64,000 bases of DNA from Pontibacterium sinense (GTDB taxonomy: Bacteria > Pseudomonadota > Gammaproteobacteria > Pseudomonadales > Balneatricaceae). The translations under genes were made by a program, and so were the position numbers. The stretch covers positions 124,001 to 188,000 of the forward strand of contig NZ_JADEYS010000006.1 in NCBI RefSeq assembly GCF_015209595.1, given 5' to 3'. Positions 16,496 through 24,888 of this stretch are shown in pieces. Each line of letters starts with the position of its first letter. Positions within the stretch are counted from its first letter, which is position 1. The notes under the pieces were generated by a model. It was not told the origin of the DNA. It saw only the letters and a program-made list of their open reading frames with translations, and did no database searches.

Positions 16496-18274
16496 ATGAG
16501 CGAATACAAACACCCTTACCGTGATGCAGAGTTTGTTCTGAATGAACTGGTCGATTTTGACGCGCTGTGCGCCGATGCAGGATTGGAAGATGTGAATGCC
16601 GAGCTGGCATCGGTCATTCTGACTGAAGCTGGAAAGTTAGGTTCTGATGTATTGGCTCCGTTGAATGTGGTTGGTGATACCCAACATCCTCAGCTGGCCG
16701 AAAACGGCGTGCAGGAGAGCGCGGGTTTCTCTGAAGCCTATCAGCAGTATATGGAAGGAGGTTGGTCTTCATTAACCGCAGCTGAGGAGTTTGGTGGTCA
16801 GAATCTGCCTAACGTACTGGGGACGGCCGTCAATGAAATCTGGCAGTCATCCAATCTGGCGTTCGCCCTGTGTCCATTGTTGGGGCAGGGGGCGATTGAG
16901 TCCATCGCTCATCATGGTTCAGATGCGCTGAAGCAAACCTATCTGCCGAAGATGGTGAGCGGTGAATGGACCGGCACCATGAACCTGACTGAGCCGGATG
17001 CGGGAACGGATCTGGCTGCCGTCAAAACAAAAGCGGTTCCCAATGGTGATCACTACCTGATTACTGGCCAGAAGATCTTCATTACCTGGGGTGATCATCA
17101 GATGACGGACAACGTCGTGCATCTGGTGCTGGCACGGGTGCCGGATGCCCCGGCAGGTGTCAAAGGCATCTCCCTGTTTGTAGTACCCAAGTTCCTGTTG
17201 GATGAAAACGGAAATCCTGCAGCCCGTAACGATGCACATTGCGTCTCTCTGGAGCACAAACTCGGTATCCACGGCAGTCCGACCTGTGTCATGAGCTTTG
17301 GCGACAACGAAGGTGCGGTGGGCTATCTGGTCGGTGAAGAGAACAAAGGTCTGGCGTATATGTTCACGATGATGAACCACGCACGTCAGGGCGTGGGTTT
17401 GCAGGGTCTGGCGATTGCCGAGCGTTCTTACCAGCAGGCGGTGGAATATGCCAAAGACCGTCTTCAGGGTACCAAAAAGGATGGTAGTCGTTTCTCGATT
17501 ATCAAATTCCCAGATGTACGCCGTATGTTGATGCAGATGAAGGCATCCATCGAAGCGATGCGCGGTCTGGCGTTTGTCGCTGCAGCGGAGATCGACCGGG
17601 GGCACTACGCACAGAGCCGGGATGCTGCACAAAAAAATAATGCCCGTGTTGAGTTACTGACGCCGATTGTTAAAGGCTGGTTGACCGAATTGGCGCAAGA
17701 GGTGACCTATCTGGGGACGCAGGTCCACGGCGGCATGGGCTTTATCGAAGAGACCGGCTCAGCCCAGCATTACCGCGATGCACGCATCCTGACCATTTAT
17801 GAAGGTACGACCGGTATTCAGGCGCTGGATCTGGTGGGGCGTAAGACGTTGGTGAACGGTGGTGAACATCTGGCAGACCTGTTGACTGAGATGGAAGCGA
17901 CCGTTGAACAGCTGGAAGGTATTGAGCCGTTTGCGGCTCAAGGCGCTGCCCTGCGAGATGCGGTGGAGTCAGGCAAGTCTGCACGTGAATGGTTGCTGGA
18001 CAATGCTGCTAAAGATGCGGCTGCGGCTGGCAGTGTCAGCGTCCAGTTCATGATGATGTTCGGTTACATCTGCGGGGGTTGGATCATGGGCCAGTCTGCA
18101 TTAAAAGCGCAGGCACAGCTGGATGCGGGGCAAGGGGATGCTGAGTTCCTGCAAACCAAGCTGATTACGGCGCAATACTACTCCGAGCATCTGTTGCCGC
18201 GAGTGCAGAGTGCGTTGGCAGCTGTTAAAGCGGGGAGCACAAGTGTGATGGCGCTGTCGGAAGATCAGTTCTAA
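16496..18274 (+). CDS. acyl-CoA dehydrogenase (large, C-terminal-extended type)
   Basis: A 592-residue flavoenzyme of the group with an extra C-terminal domain (DmdC/PA0506-like). It shows MNLTEPDAGTDL (FAD/substrate loop near 162-173), FITWGDHQM, the FAD-binding QVHGGMGFIEE (409-419) and the catalytic base Glu436 in ILTIYEGTTGIQ. It oxidises acyl-CoA to trans-2-enoyl-CoA and gives its electrons to ETF. It stands between fadB and ETF-QO, which supports a beta-oxidation role. The same family includes 3-methylmercaptopropionyl-CoA dehydrogenase DmdC of marine DMSP catabolism, so chain specificity is open. Ribosome site GGAAG precedes the ATG. Confidence 0.88.
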   Translation: MSEYKHPYRDAEFVLNELVDFDALCADAGLEDVNAELASVILTEAGKLGSDVLAPLNVVGDTQHPQLAENGVQESAGFSEAYQQYMEGGWSSLTAAEEFGGQNLPNVLGTAVNEIWQSSNLAFALCPLLGQGAIESIAHHGSDALKQTYLPKMVSGEWTGTMNLTEPDAGTDLAAVKTKAVPNGDHYLITGQKIFITWGDHQMTDNVVHLVLARVPDAPAGVKGISLFVVPKFLLDENGNPAARNDAHCVSLEHKLGIHGSPTCVMSFGDNEGAVGYLVGEENKGLAYMFTMMNHARQGVGLQGLAIAERSYQQAVEYAKDRLQGTKKDGSRFSIIKFPDVRRMLMQMKASIEAMRGLAFVAAAEIDRGHYAQSRDAAQKNNARVELLTPIVKGWLTELAQEVTYLGTQVHGGMGFIEETGSAQHYRDARILTIYEGTTGIQALDLVGRKTLVNGGEHLADLLTEMEATVEQLEGIEPFAAQGAALRDAVESGKSAREWLLDNAAKDAAAAGSVSVQFMMMFGYICGGWIMGQSALKAQAQLDAGQGDAEFLQTKLITAQYYSEHLLPRVQSALAAVKAGSTSVMALSEDQF

Positions 18275-18392
18275 ACGGATCTGTTTTTGTACGAGTGAGC
18301 CAGTGCTGGTTGTCCTTGCGGGTAGAGAGATTAGTGAGCCTCTACCATCCTGGATGACTATGAATGAGCGCAAACGATGTGAGGTACTATTC

Positions 18393-20054
18393 ATGCGCGA
18401 ATCTATGGAATTTGACGTTGTTATTGTTGGTGCGGGTCCGTCCGGTCTGTCGGCTGCGTGTCGTTTGATGCAACAGGCGCAAGCCGCTGAGCGTGAGTTG
18501 ACGGTCTGTGTCGTTGAGAAAGGTTCAGAGGTTGGCGCGCATATTTTGTCCGGTGCGATCATCGAACCGCGTGCGCTGGATGAGCTGTTTCCTGATTGGA
18601 AAGAGCGGGGTGCGCCGCTGAATATACCGGTGACTGAAGATCAGTTATTCCTGCTGAAAGATGATACGAAAGCCCAGAAATTGCCAAACGGTGTGGTGCC
18701 GAAAACCATGCATAACGAAGGCAACTATATCGCCAGTCTGGGCAACGTCTGCCGCTGGTTAGCAGAGCAGGCGGAGCAACTGGGCGTTGAGATCTTTCCG
18801 GGCTTTGCGGCGAGCGAGATCCTTTACCACGATGACGGTGCTGTAAAAGGAATCGCCACGGGTGACATGGGTATCAGCGAATCCGGTGAGCAGAAAGACA
18901 GCTACATGCAGGGTATGGAGCTGCATGCCAAATACACCCTGTTTGCAGAAGGTTGCCGGGGTCATTTAGGCAAAGAGCTGTATGCGAAGTTTGATCTGGA
19001 TGTCGATGCGGATGCTCAGCATTACGGTATCGGCATCAAAGAGTTGTGGGACTTACCTGTAAAAGAAGGGGAACCGGAGAAGCATCAGCCGGGTCTCGTG
19101 ATACACGGCTCAGGCTGGCCACTGGAGAAAGGTACCAGCGGTGGTTTCTTCCTGTATCACACGGAAAATAATCAGGTTGTTGTTGGGCTGATCGTCGATC
19201 TGAACTACGCCAACCCGCATGTCAGTCCGTTTGATGAGTTCCAGCGCCTGAAACACCATCCCGTGCTGAAGCAGTATCTGGACGGTGGCAAGCGTGTCTC
19301 TTATGGCGCCCGTGCTATCTCCAAAGGTGGTTTCAACGCGTTACCAAAGATGACCTTCCCGGGTGGATTGGTGATTGGCTGTAATGCAGGCACTCTGAAT
19401 TTTGCCAAGATCAAAGGCACGCATACGGCGATGAAGTCCGGCATGCTGGCGGCAGAAACCGTGTTTGCAGCGATCAGTGGTGGGTGTGAAGGTAGCAAAG
19501 AACTGTCAGCGTTTACTGATAGCTTTAAGACCTCCTGGTTGTACGATGAGTTGTACCGCACCCGTAACTTTGGCCCCGCGATGCACAAATTTGGTCCGAT
19601 GCTGGGTGGCGCGTTCAACTTTATTGATCAGAATATCTTTGGCGGCAAGCTGCCGATCACCCTGCGAGATAATCATGTCGACTATGCGCAGCTCAAACCG
19701 GCGGATCAGTTTGAACCGATTCGTTATCCAAAGCCTGACGGTAAACTGAGTTTTGATAAGTTGTCGTCGGTGTTCCTCTCCAACACCAACCATGAAGAAG
19801 ATCAGCCGTGTCATTTGGTGTTGCGCGATGTTGATCTGCCGCTGAGTAAGAACCTTCCGCTCTATGCTGAACCGGCACAGCGTTACTGTCCTGCGGGGGT
19901 ATATGAAGTGATGGAAGATGAGCAGGGACAGCGTTTCCAGATCAATGGCCAGAACTGCCTGCACTGTAAAACCTGCGACATCAAAGACCCCGCGCAGAAC
20001 ATTACTTGGGTGACCCCGGAAGGCGGTGGCGGCCCGAACTATCCGAATATGTAA
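18393..20054 (+). CDS. electron transfer flavoprotein-ubiquinone oxidoreductase
   Basis: A 553-residue inner-membrane-associated iron-sulfur flavoprotein that passes electrons from ETF to ubiquinone. FAD motif GAGPSG at 13-18. The C-terminal 4Fe-4S cluster is ligated by Cys499, Cys522, Cys525 and Cys528 (in CPAGVYEV and NCLHCKTCDIKDP). ATG 18393 is chosen because GAGG lies eight bases upstream and MRESMEFDVVIVGAG matches the N-terminus of Pseudomonas ETF-QO; an in-frame upstream start at 18303 lacks this support. etfA and etfB are not in the window. A terminator follows at 20111. Confidence 0.95.
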   Translation: MRESMEFDVVIVGAGPSGLSAACRLMQQAQAAERELTVCVVEKGSEVGAHILSGAIIEPRALDELFPDWKERGAPLNIPVTEDQLFLLKDDTKAQKLPNGVVPKTMHNEGNYIASLGNVCRWLAEQAEQLGVEIFPGFAASEILYHDDGAVKGIATGDMGISESGEQKDSYMQGMELHAKYTLFAEGCRGHLGKELYAKFDLDVDADAQHYGIGIKELWDLPVKEGEPEKHQPGLVIHGSGWPLEKGTSGGFFLYHTENNQVVVGLIVDLNYANPHVSPFDEFQRLKHHPVLKQYLDGGKRVSYGARAISKGGFNALPKMTFPGGLVIGCNAGTLNFAKIKGTHTAMKSGMLAAETVFAAISGGCEGSKELSAFTDSFKTSWLYDELYRTRNFGPAMHKFGPMLGGAFNFIDQNIFGGKLPITLRDNHVDYAQLKPADQFEPIRYPKPDGKLSFDKLSSVFLSNTNHEEDQPCHLVLRDVDLPLSKNLPLYAEPAQRYCPAGVYEVMEDEQGQRFQINGQNCLHCKTCDIKDPAQNITWVTPEGGGGPNYPNM

Positions 20055-20110
20055 GCTGCCTTTGCTTCCAGACAGTCTCTTACCGTTGTGAGTTTTCTCA
20101 CAATCCCTTT

Positions 20111-20141
20111 ATCAGGTGCCGCAAGGTGCCTGATCTTTTTC
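20111..20141 (+). terminator. rho-independent terminator after ETF-QO
   Basis: ATCAGGTGCC and GGTGCCTGAT form a 10-bp stem with two G-U pairs, closed by the stable tetraloop GCAA and followed by CTTTTTC. It ends the ETF-QO transcript before the LuxR-type gene. Confidence 0.8.
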
Positions 20142-20163
20142 TTGAAGGCTCAGTTTTCGACCT

Positions 20164-20194
20164 GTTCAGACAGTTTCCTAACCGTTCAGACAGT
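20164..20194 (+). repeat. 11-bp direct repeats upstream of the LuxR-type gene
   Basis: GTTCAGACAGT occurs at 20164-20174 and again at 20184-20194, exactly 20 bp apart (two helical turns). A partial third copy, TTCCAGACAGT, is at 20066-20076. They lie 20 to 150 nt before the start of the LuxR-type gene and look like tandem regulator-binding sites, perhaps for autoregulation. Confidence 0.5.
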
Positions 20195-20214
20195 GGGGTC
20201 TTGCAGGGGGACAC

Positions 20215-20832
20215 ATGACTTCTAATAAAAATATTCTGGTTGCTGCGCGACATGAACTGTATCGCCGGGGGGTTAAGATTGCGCTGGATGATCGTTGCAG
20301 TCGATCAAATTATCGGATCTATGAAAGTGATTCGCTGGCCGAGAATGTGCCCCGTCGGCAGATGGATTTGATCATTCTGGATTCTGCACTCGTTCACCGT
20401 TGTGGCGTCAGTACAATGCGACAGACCATCGAGAAAGTTAATACACCGGTGTTGATGTTCGCAGATCACTTGGATCATGAGGCGCTCTATCAAGCCCGTC
20501 GCATCGGGGCTTCAGGTCTGGTGTCCAATGCGGCCAGTTTGCGGGAAATTTCAGAAGTGACCAGTGGATTGTTGAACGGAAAGGATCATTGGCCTGATCC
20601 GCAAAAAAAATCGGTGTTGAGGTGTTACACATCAGGCCATCTACAGAATCCAACACTGACCGAACGGCAGCAAGAGGTGTTGAGACAGGTGAGAGTTGGA
20701 CATTCGAATAAGCAGATCGCGTATGATCTAAATATCAGTGAAAGCACCGTTAAATCACATATTTCTGAGATTTTGAGAAAGTTTGATGTAACAACTCGTA
20801 CACAGCTGATCTCCCGCTTGGGCTGTCCTTAA
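20215..20832 (+). CDS. LuxR/NarL-type regulator with degenerate receiver
   Basis: A 205-residue protein. The C-terminal LuxR helix-turn-helix is clear: LTERQQEVLRQVRVGHSNKQ, then IAYDLNISESTVKSHISEIL. The N-terminal ~120 residues have receiver-like secondary structure, but the acidic pair of strand 1 is AA (10-11) and the conserved lysine region reads GLVSNA, with Asn at the expected Lys. Asp56 remains at the phosphoacceptor position. This points to a phosphorylation-independent or atypical regulator. ATG 20215 has GGGGG six bases upstream. The gene is convergent with the TetR gene, ending 8 nt away. Target genes are unknown. Confidence 0.8.
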   Translation: MTSNKNILVAARHELYRRGVKIALDDRCSRSNYRIYESDSLAENVPRRQMDLIILDSALVHRCGVSTMRQTIEKVNTPVLMFADHLDHEALYQARRIGASGLVSNAASLREISEVTSGLLNGKDHWPDPQKKSVLRCYTSGHLQNPTLTERQQEVLRQVRVGHSNKQIAYDLNISESTVKSHISEILRKFDVTTRTQLISRLGCP

Positions 20833-20840
20833 CTGGACGG

Positions 20841-21512
20841 CTAACGGGATTTGGGTGTGCTGAGACCACCCTGAATGGATTCATTGGTAATACTAGTGAC
20901 CAGATGCAGGAAACCGATAGCCGCAATATTGGTAATTTCCGGGCGTTGGGTCGCCCAGGGTTTTCCAAAGCCAGCAAAGGGCGTTAAACCTTCCATAGAA
21001 GCGGAAACAAACAGCGCGACTTGTTCCCGTGACGATTCAGTCAATGCAGGGTTCAGAATCGCAATCAGGTGGTTCAGCACCGCTCTGGCCTTGATGTAGA
21101 GTGCATCCATACGATCAGCGGCGTACTCATCATGATTAGCCAGCGCCCAGAGTTCAGGGAAAAAGTGGGTCGTTTCCTGAGTACCGATATCCTCAATGAT
21201 AAACTTCACAATCGCAACAAACTGATCTTCCGGGGATTCGCCCGCGCTTTGCAGGACCTGATCAAACTCCCAGACATAACTTTCTATCACTTTGTCCAGC
21301 AGATCTCGCAGCAGATCCTGCTTGTTGGAGTAGTAATAGTTGAGGTTACCCACACTGATACCCGCTCCCGCGGCTACTTTACGTAATGTGAGGTTGTGGT
21401 AGCCGCCAGCGATCATCAATTCTTGCGCAGACTGAAGAATTTTCAGGACCCGCTCCTGTCCTTTGGAAAAAGCGGCGGTACCGGGGCGGACTTGTAGCTG
21501 AACTGCACACAT
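20841..21512 (-). CDS. TetR-family transcriptional regulator
   Basis: A 223-residue repressor-type protein. The N-terminal helix-turn-helix is at about 40-65 (LTLRKVAAGAGISVGNLNYY, followed by the YYSNKQDLL helix). The C-terminal ~150 residues form the ligand domain and match no family I can name. It is divergent from the sigma-54 activator gene. The shared 364-nt gap carries two palindromes (21603-21621 and 21644-21663) that are good candidates for its operator. The last 15 residues are polar and probably disordered. Confidence 0.87.
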   Translation of the reverse strand: MCAVQLQVRPGTAAFSKGQERVLKILQSAQELMIAGGYHNLTLRKVAAGAGISVGNLNYYYSNKQDLLRDLLDKVIESYVWEFDQVLQSAGESPEDQFVAIVKFIIEDIGTQETTHFFPELWALANHDEYAADRMDALYIKARAVLNHLIAILNPALTESSREQVALFVSASMEGLTPFAGFGKPWATQRPEITNIAAIGFLHLVTSITNESIQGGLSTPKSR

Positions 21513-21602
21513 AACGTATTGATATTCTTAGTCTGAGTTGGATAAGAAGGATTATCTCTAATCTGACACAATCGTTCAATTTAGGGACAGTTCGTACGTA
21601 AA

Positions 21603-21621
21603 ACGCTGCCTATTACAGCGT
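21603..21621. promoter_or_regulatory. palindrome ACGCTG-N7-CAGCGT, possible operator
   Basis: A 6+6 bp inverted repeat with 7-nt spacing, about 90 nt upstream of the TetR start. Its 19-bp size is typical of TetR operators. Assignment to this TetR is inference. Confidence 0.4.
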
Positions 21622-21643
21622 CATATTCTTAATGTTAGCAATA

Positions 21644-21663
21644 AATAGGACCAGTGACCTATT
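21644..21663. promoter_or_regulatory. palindrome AATAGG-N8-CCTATT, possible operator
   Basis: A second inverted repeat of 20 bp in the same gap, 22 bp beyond the first, on the side of the sigma-54 activator gene. Two differently sequenced palindromes may serve two regulators. Confidence 0.4.
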
Positions 21664-21743
21664 TTATTTTTCCTGAACGACTGCTAAGGTTAATAATATT
21701 CTAGGTCGCACGTACTAATAAATATAAAACTGGGTGTCCTGTC

Positions 21744-21866
21744 ATGAACGTTTCTACTCGCAGTCAGCGGGAGATGTCAGTATCTCTCTATCCGCTTTTA
21801 CCTGCCGACGGTATCGAACTCTATTTCCGTGCATTTGTGCGCGTGAACCTGACAAGCTATCGCTGA
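21744..21866 (+). CDS. possible 40-aa leader ORF before the sigma-54 activator
   Basis: ATG at 21744 opens 40 codons, ending in TGA 10 nt before the activator's ATG. Its stop overlaps the activator's GAGG ribosome site (21865-21868), the arrangement seen when translation of a leader controls the next gene. The product resembles nothing known to me, and its own ribosome site is weak. It may also be a remnant of the activator's lost N-terminal region. Confidence 0.25.
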   Translation: MNVSTRSQREMSVSLYPLLPADGIELYFRAFVRVNLTSYR

Positions 21867-21876
21867 GGTATTGGAT

Positions 21877-22977
21877 ATGTTGGCGCAATCTTCCCCTATC
21901 GACACGGTAGCGACCCGCAGTGGTCCGCAAAAAGTCGTGGCTGTTTATCCCACTTCACACTCAACCCGTCAGGGAACACAAACACCGCCTGCTCGACAGC
22001 AGGGAGAGATCAGCCTCTCTGATGTCACCTTCGATGATACTGAGTTCACGCGGGCCGCCAGACGTGGTGCCAAAGGACTCAATCATCAGATTCCCCTGTT
22101 ACTGATGGGTGAGACAGGCTCCGGCAAAGAAGCCTTAGCTCGGGCACTGCATCAGGAAAGCAATCGAGCAGGTCAATCCTTTGTAGCGCTGAATTGTGCA
22201 GCGATCCCTGAAGGGTTGATCGAATCGGAACTGTTTGGTTATTCAGAAGGAGCCTTTACGGGGGCCCGACGCGGCGGCATGCAGGGGAAAGTACAGCAGG
22301 CGGATAAAGGTACCTTGTTTCTGGATGAAATTGGGGACATGCCGCTGGACCTCCAAGCACGATTACTGCGTGTGCTGCAGGATCGCTGTGTCACCCCGCT
22401 TGGCAGTGGTAAGGTCATCCCCGTTGATATTACGGTTGTGTGTGCGACCCATCGTGATCTCAAGCAGATGGTGGCGGATGGAACCTTTCGCGAGGATCTC
22501 TATTACCGCCTGAACGGCGTTGCGATCCGCATCCCTCCGCTGAGAGATCGACGCAACTTCCCGGCCTTTGTGGAGCATATGCTGCTGGCCGAAGCGGGTG
22601 ACGGGCATGGTATGACAATTGATGCCGAGCTGATGAAGTGTTGGCAGCGTTACCGCTGGCCTGGCAATGTGCGTCAGCTGCAAACGGTGATCAAAACCTG
22701 TATCGCATTTATGGAGGAGGGGGACAATGAGATCACGGATGACCTTCTCACCGAAGAATTTCGTGAAGAGCTGAGCCTGGCGTCTCTGGATGATTCTGGT
22801 TGTGAGCAATTAACCGGATCACCCAATACCCTCAAGCGCGCAGAAGTTGAGCTGATTAAGCGCGCGTTAGTGGATAGCGGCGGTAATATCTCGGCCGCGG
22901 CGGTGGCGTTAGGGATTAGCAGGGCGACTTTGTATCGCCGTCTGCAAAACGCAGGAATCAGCTCTGGTTCTGGTTAA
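21877..22977 (+). CDS. sigma-54-dependent activator lacking a sensor domain (AcoR-like C-terminus)
   Basis: A 366-residue AAA+ enhancer-binding protein: Walker A GETGSGKE (78-85), the sigma-54 contact loop GAFTGA (125-130), Walker [11 protein letters not shown], and a Fis-type helix-turn-helix at the C-terminus ([20 protein letters not shown]). The AAA+ part resembles AcoR, whose usual ~300-residue GAF-containing N-terminus is missing; only about 50 polar residues precede the AAA+ domain. ATG 21877 is preferred to TTG 21871 because GAGG is eight bases upstream of it. Without a sensor it may be constitutive or controlled by expression level, for instance by the divergent TetR. It needs RpoN. 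Targets are unknown. Confidence 0.88.
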   Translation: MLAQSSPIDTVATRSGPQKVVAVYPTSHSTRQGTQTPPARQQGEISLSDVTFDDTEFTRAARRGAKGLNHQIPLLLMGETGSGKEALARALHQESNRAGQSFVALNCAAIPEGLIESELFGYSEGAFTGARRGGMQGKVQQADKGTLFLDEIGDMPLDLQARLLRVLQDRCVTPLGSGKVIPVDITVVCATHRDLKQMVADGTFREDLYYRLNGVAIRIPPLRDRRNFPAFVEHMLLAEAGDGHGMTIDAELMKCWQRYRWPGNVRQLQTVIKTCIAFMEEGDNEITDDLLTEEFREELSLASLDDSGCEQLTGSPNTLKRAEVELIKRALVDSGGNISAAAVALGISRATLYRRLQNAGISSGSG

Positions 22978-22995
22978 ATAGTGACTGGCTGCTGA

Positions 22996-23739
22996 TCAGA
23001 GCTGCGTATCTTTCAATGCCCGGTAAGGGCCTAACAAGTGCTCCTGAATCAGTTGCACAGCACTTTCACTATCTCGCGCCAGTAATGCATCAATCAAATC
23101 CTGATGTTGCTGCTGGTTGGCATGGAAAACAGTTCGATTCAGCATATTACGTTTCAGCCACAGGTTGCGGTAACGCGACGCTTTTTCATACAGTGACCGG
23201 CGCACGTGGAGCAATGTCGGTGAGGCACAGCCTGCGGCAATCGCGGTGTGGAACTCCTGATGCAGAGCTTCCCAGCGTTGAATATTTTCAGGGCTGTTTT
23301 CGTCCAGCAATTCTGCGGACTTCTTCAAGCGATGGGCCGCAGCCAGAATACTGGCTTCCCAGGCATCGTCACCGCGTTCTATCGCTTGGCCAACACATAA
23401 CCCTTCGATCTGGGCGCGGGTATGGTAGATGTCCGCCATCTCTTCCGCCGAGATCGGGTGTACCGTGAATCCGCGTTGGTTCTCCACAATCACCAATTGC
23501 TCAACGAGCAGTTGGGACAGCGCTTCCCTTAATGGACTCACCCCCACCTGATAGCGTTCTTTTAGGCGCACCATGCGCAGCTTCTCTCCGGGGCTGAAGT
23601 AACCCGTCAGAATATCCTGCTTAAGCTGACTCAATACCTGAGTGGCATAGTTGTCGCTGCTGTGTGTGTTCGGGGTATGGGGCGTGTTGGCGTGTGCGGT
23701 CATATTCCATTCTGTTCGACGGCCTGATATGCGATCCAT
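22996..23739 (-). CDS. GntR-family regulator (FCD type), CsiR-like
   Basis: A 247-residue regulator with an N-terminal winged helix (LKQDILTGYFSPGEKLRMV ... VSPLREALSQL) and a C-terminal all-helical FCD ligand domain. It is divergent from csiD across about 120 nt. In E. coli and Pseudomonas the glutarate operon is repressed by the GntR protein CsiR, relieved by glutarate, so the position strongly suggests this role. Start: ATG 23739 or the in-frame ATG 23703 (MTAHANTPHT); both have poor ribosome sites and the wHTH begins well after either. Two similar semi-palindromes in the gap are probable operators. Confidence 0.85.
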   Translation of the reverse strand: MDRISGRRTEWNMTAHANTPHTPNTHSSDNYATQVLSQLKQDILTGYFSPGEKLRMVRLKERYQVGVSPLREALSQLLVEQLVIVENQRGFTVHPISAEEMADIYHTRAQIEGLCVGQAIERGDDAWEASILAAAHRLKKSAELLDENSPENIQRWEALHQEFHTAIAAGCASPTLLHVRRSLYEKASRYRNLWLKRNMLNRTVFHANQQQHQDLIDALLARDSESAVQLIQEHLLGPYRALKDTQL

Positions 23740-23785
23740 TCTACGTTAAGAATGCAAAACAGTTAAATAACGCTGAAATCTAAAA

Positions 23786-23817
23786 ATGTTGACATAACTC
23801 AAAAACGTCGACATTAT
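23786..23817 (+). promoter_or_regulatory. csiD promoter overlapped by two GntR-like operators
   Basis: ATGTTGACAT (23786-23795) and ACGTCGACAT (23805-23814) are two near-palindromic copies of one 10-bp element, 19 bp apart. A sigma-70-like promoter runs through them: TTGACA (23789-23794), a 17-bp spacer, and CATTAT (23812-23817). Binding at either element would block RNA polymerase, fitting repression by the adjacent GntR protein. Confidence 0.55.
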
Positions 23818-23860
23818 TGCTTCCAACTTATTTAACAACCGATGACTGGGAAAAATAACA

Positions 23861-24805
23861 ATGTCGGCAATCGAGCAGATTCAACAGGTGGCTGCACCTG
23901 CCAATGGTTACAACGTTCAAGACTTCGCAGAGAACAAACGCCTGCAGGTGATTACGCTGAGTGAAGAAACTCTGACTGCATTTGAGCAAGAGACTCAGCA
24001 GTGGGATGTGCAGGCATTGGAATACAAGCCGTTCTTACGTTTTGCGATTGCGGATAAACTAGATGCGATCTGTGGTGGCACGCTAAGCCCGCGCCTTAAC
24101 CAGATCATGCAAAACCGTGATCAGGCTGCGTTCCTGCTGCAGTACGAAGGCCAGCCAGCGTCTGATCAGAGTGAATTCAACGTTAAGTTGTCGACTGCGG
24201 TCTCTCACCTGATCGGGATGCCTAACTTCGATTCCATGTACGGTAAGTACTACGCACGTTTCACCGTACGTAACGAAGACAACAGTGACAGCTATCTGCG
24301 TCAGGCACACCGCCGTATGGAGCTGCACAACGACGGCACCTATGTCGACGAGCGTACAGACTTCGTCCTGATGATGAAGATGGATGAAAAGAACATGGAA
24401 GGCGGCGAATCTTTGCTGCTGCACGTGGATGACTGGCAGGATCTGGACAAGTTCTACAATCACCCTCTGGCGAAGCAGGATATTGTTTGGGGTTCTCCGC
24501 CAAGCAAACAGGTTGCCTATAAAGTTGAGCACCCGGTCTTCTTTGAAGAAGATAGCCAGGGCAAGCCTCACATGCTGTTTATCGACCAGTTTGCTGAGCC
24601 ACAAAACATGCGTCAGGGCCTGTACCTGCATCAGATGGGCGAGTCTCTGGAAAGCGAAGAGAACTGCTTTGGTGTACGTGTGCCGGTGGGTTCTATGTTG
24701 GTTTGTCAGAACCACTGCTGGGTGCATGGCCGTGATAAGTTTGTACCGCATCCGGGTCTTGAACGTGAATTGTTGCGTCAGCGTGGCCACTTCACCAAAG
24801 CGTAA
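23861..24805 (+). CDS. glaH: glutarate 2-hydroxylase CsiD/GlaH
   Basis: A 314-residue Fe(II)/2-oxoglutarate-dependent dioxygenase that converts glutarate to L-2-hydroxyglutarate in lysine/glutarate breakdown. The iron triad is visible as His156 and Asp158 (MELHNDGTYV) and His289 (CWVHGRDKF); the 2-oxoglutarate-binding Arg is probably in the PGLERELLRQRG segment. Length and sequence fit the CsiD family throughout. ATG 23861 has GGGAAAAA upstream. lhgO follows after 83 nt. The succinate co-product goes to the TCA cycle. No gabT/gabD or davT/davD genes are in the window. Confidence 0.95.
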   Translation: MSAIEQIQQVAAPANGYNVQDFAENKRLQVITLSEETLTAFEQETQQWDVQALEYKPFLRFAIADKLDAICGGTLSPRLNQIMQNRDQAAFLLQYEGQPASDQSEFNVKLSTAVSHLIGMPNFDSMYGKYYARFTVRNEDNSDSYLRQAHRRMELHNDGTYVDERTDFVLMMKMDEKNMEGGESLLLHVDDWQDLDKFYNHPLAKQDIVWGSPPSKQVAYKVEHPVFFEEDSQGKPHMLFIDQFAEPQNMRQGLYLHQMGESLESEENCFGVRVPVGSMLVCQNHCWVHGRDKFVPHPGLERELLRQRGHFTKA

Positions 24806-24819
24806 ACCCGCATGAGTGG

Positions 24820-24850
24820 ACGCCGGAGTATCTGTGAGAGGCTTCGGCGT
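24820..24850 (+). repeat. hairpin between csiD and lhgO
   Basis: ACGCCGGAG (24820-24828) pairs with CTTCGGCGT (24842-24850) with one G-U pair. No U-tract follows. It could protect the csiD message end and reduce read-through into lhgO. Confidence 0.4.
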
Positions 24851-24888
24851 TAACTGACAACGTTCCTATTTACATGACTGTGAGCACT

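Noticed and set aside
20841-21512. Considered calling this TetR gene a second PsrA/FadR-type fatty acid regulator because of the beta-oxidation genes nearby
   Set aside because: Its recognition helix and ligand domain do not resemble PsrA, a terminator separates it from the ETF-QO gene, and it is divergent from a different gene. No basis for a named function.
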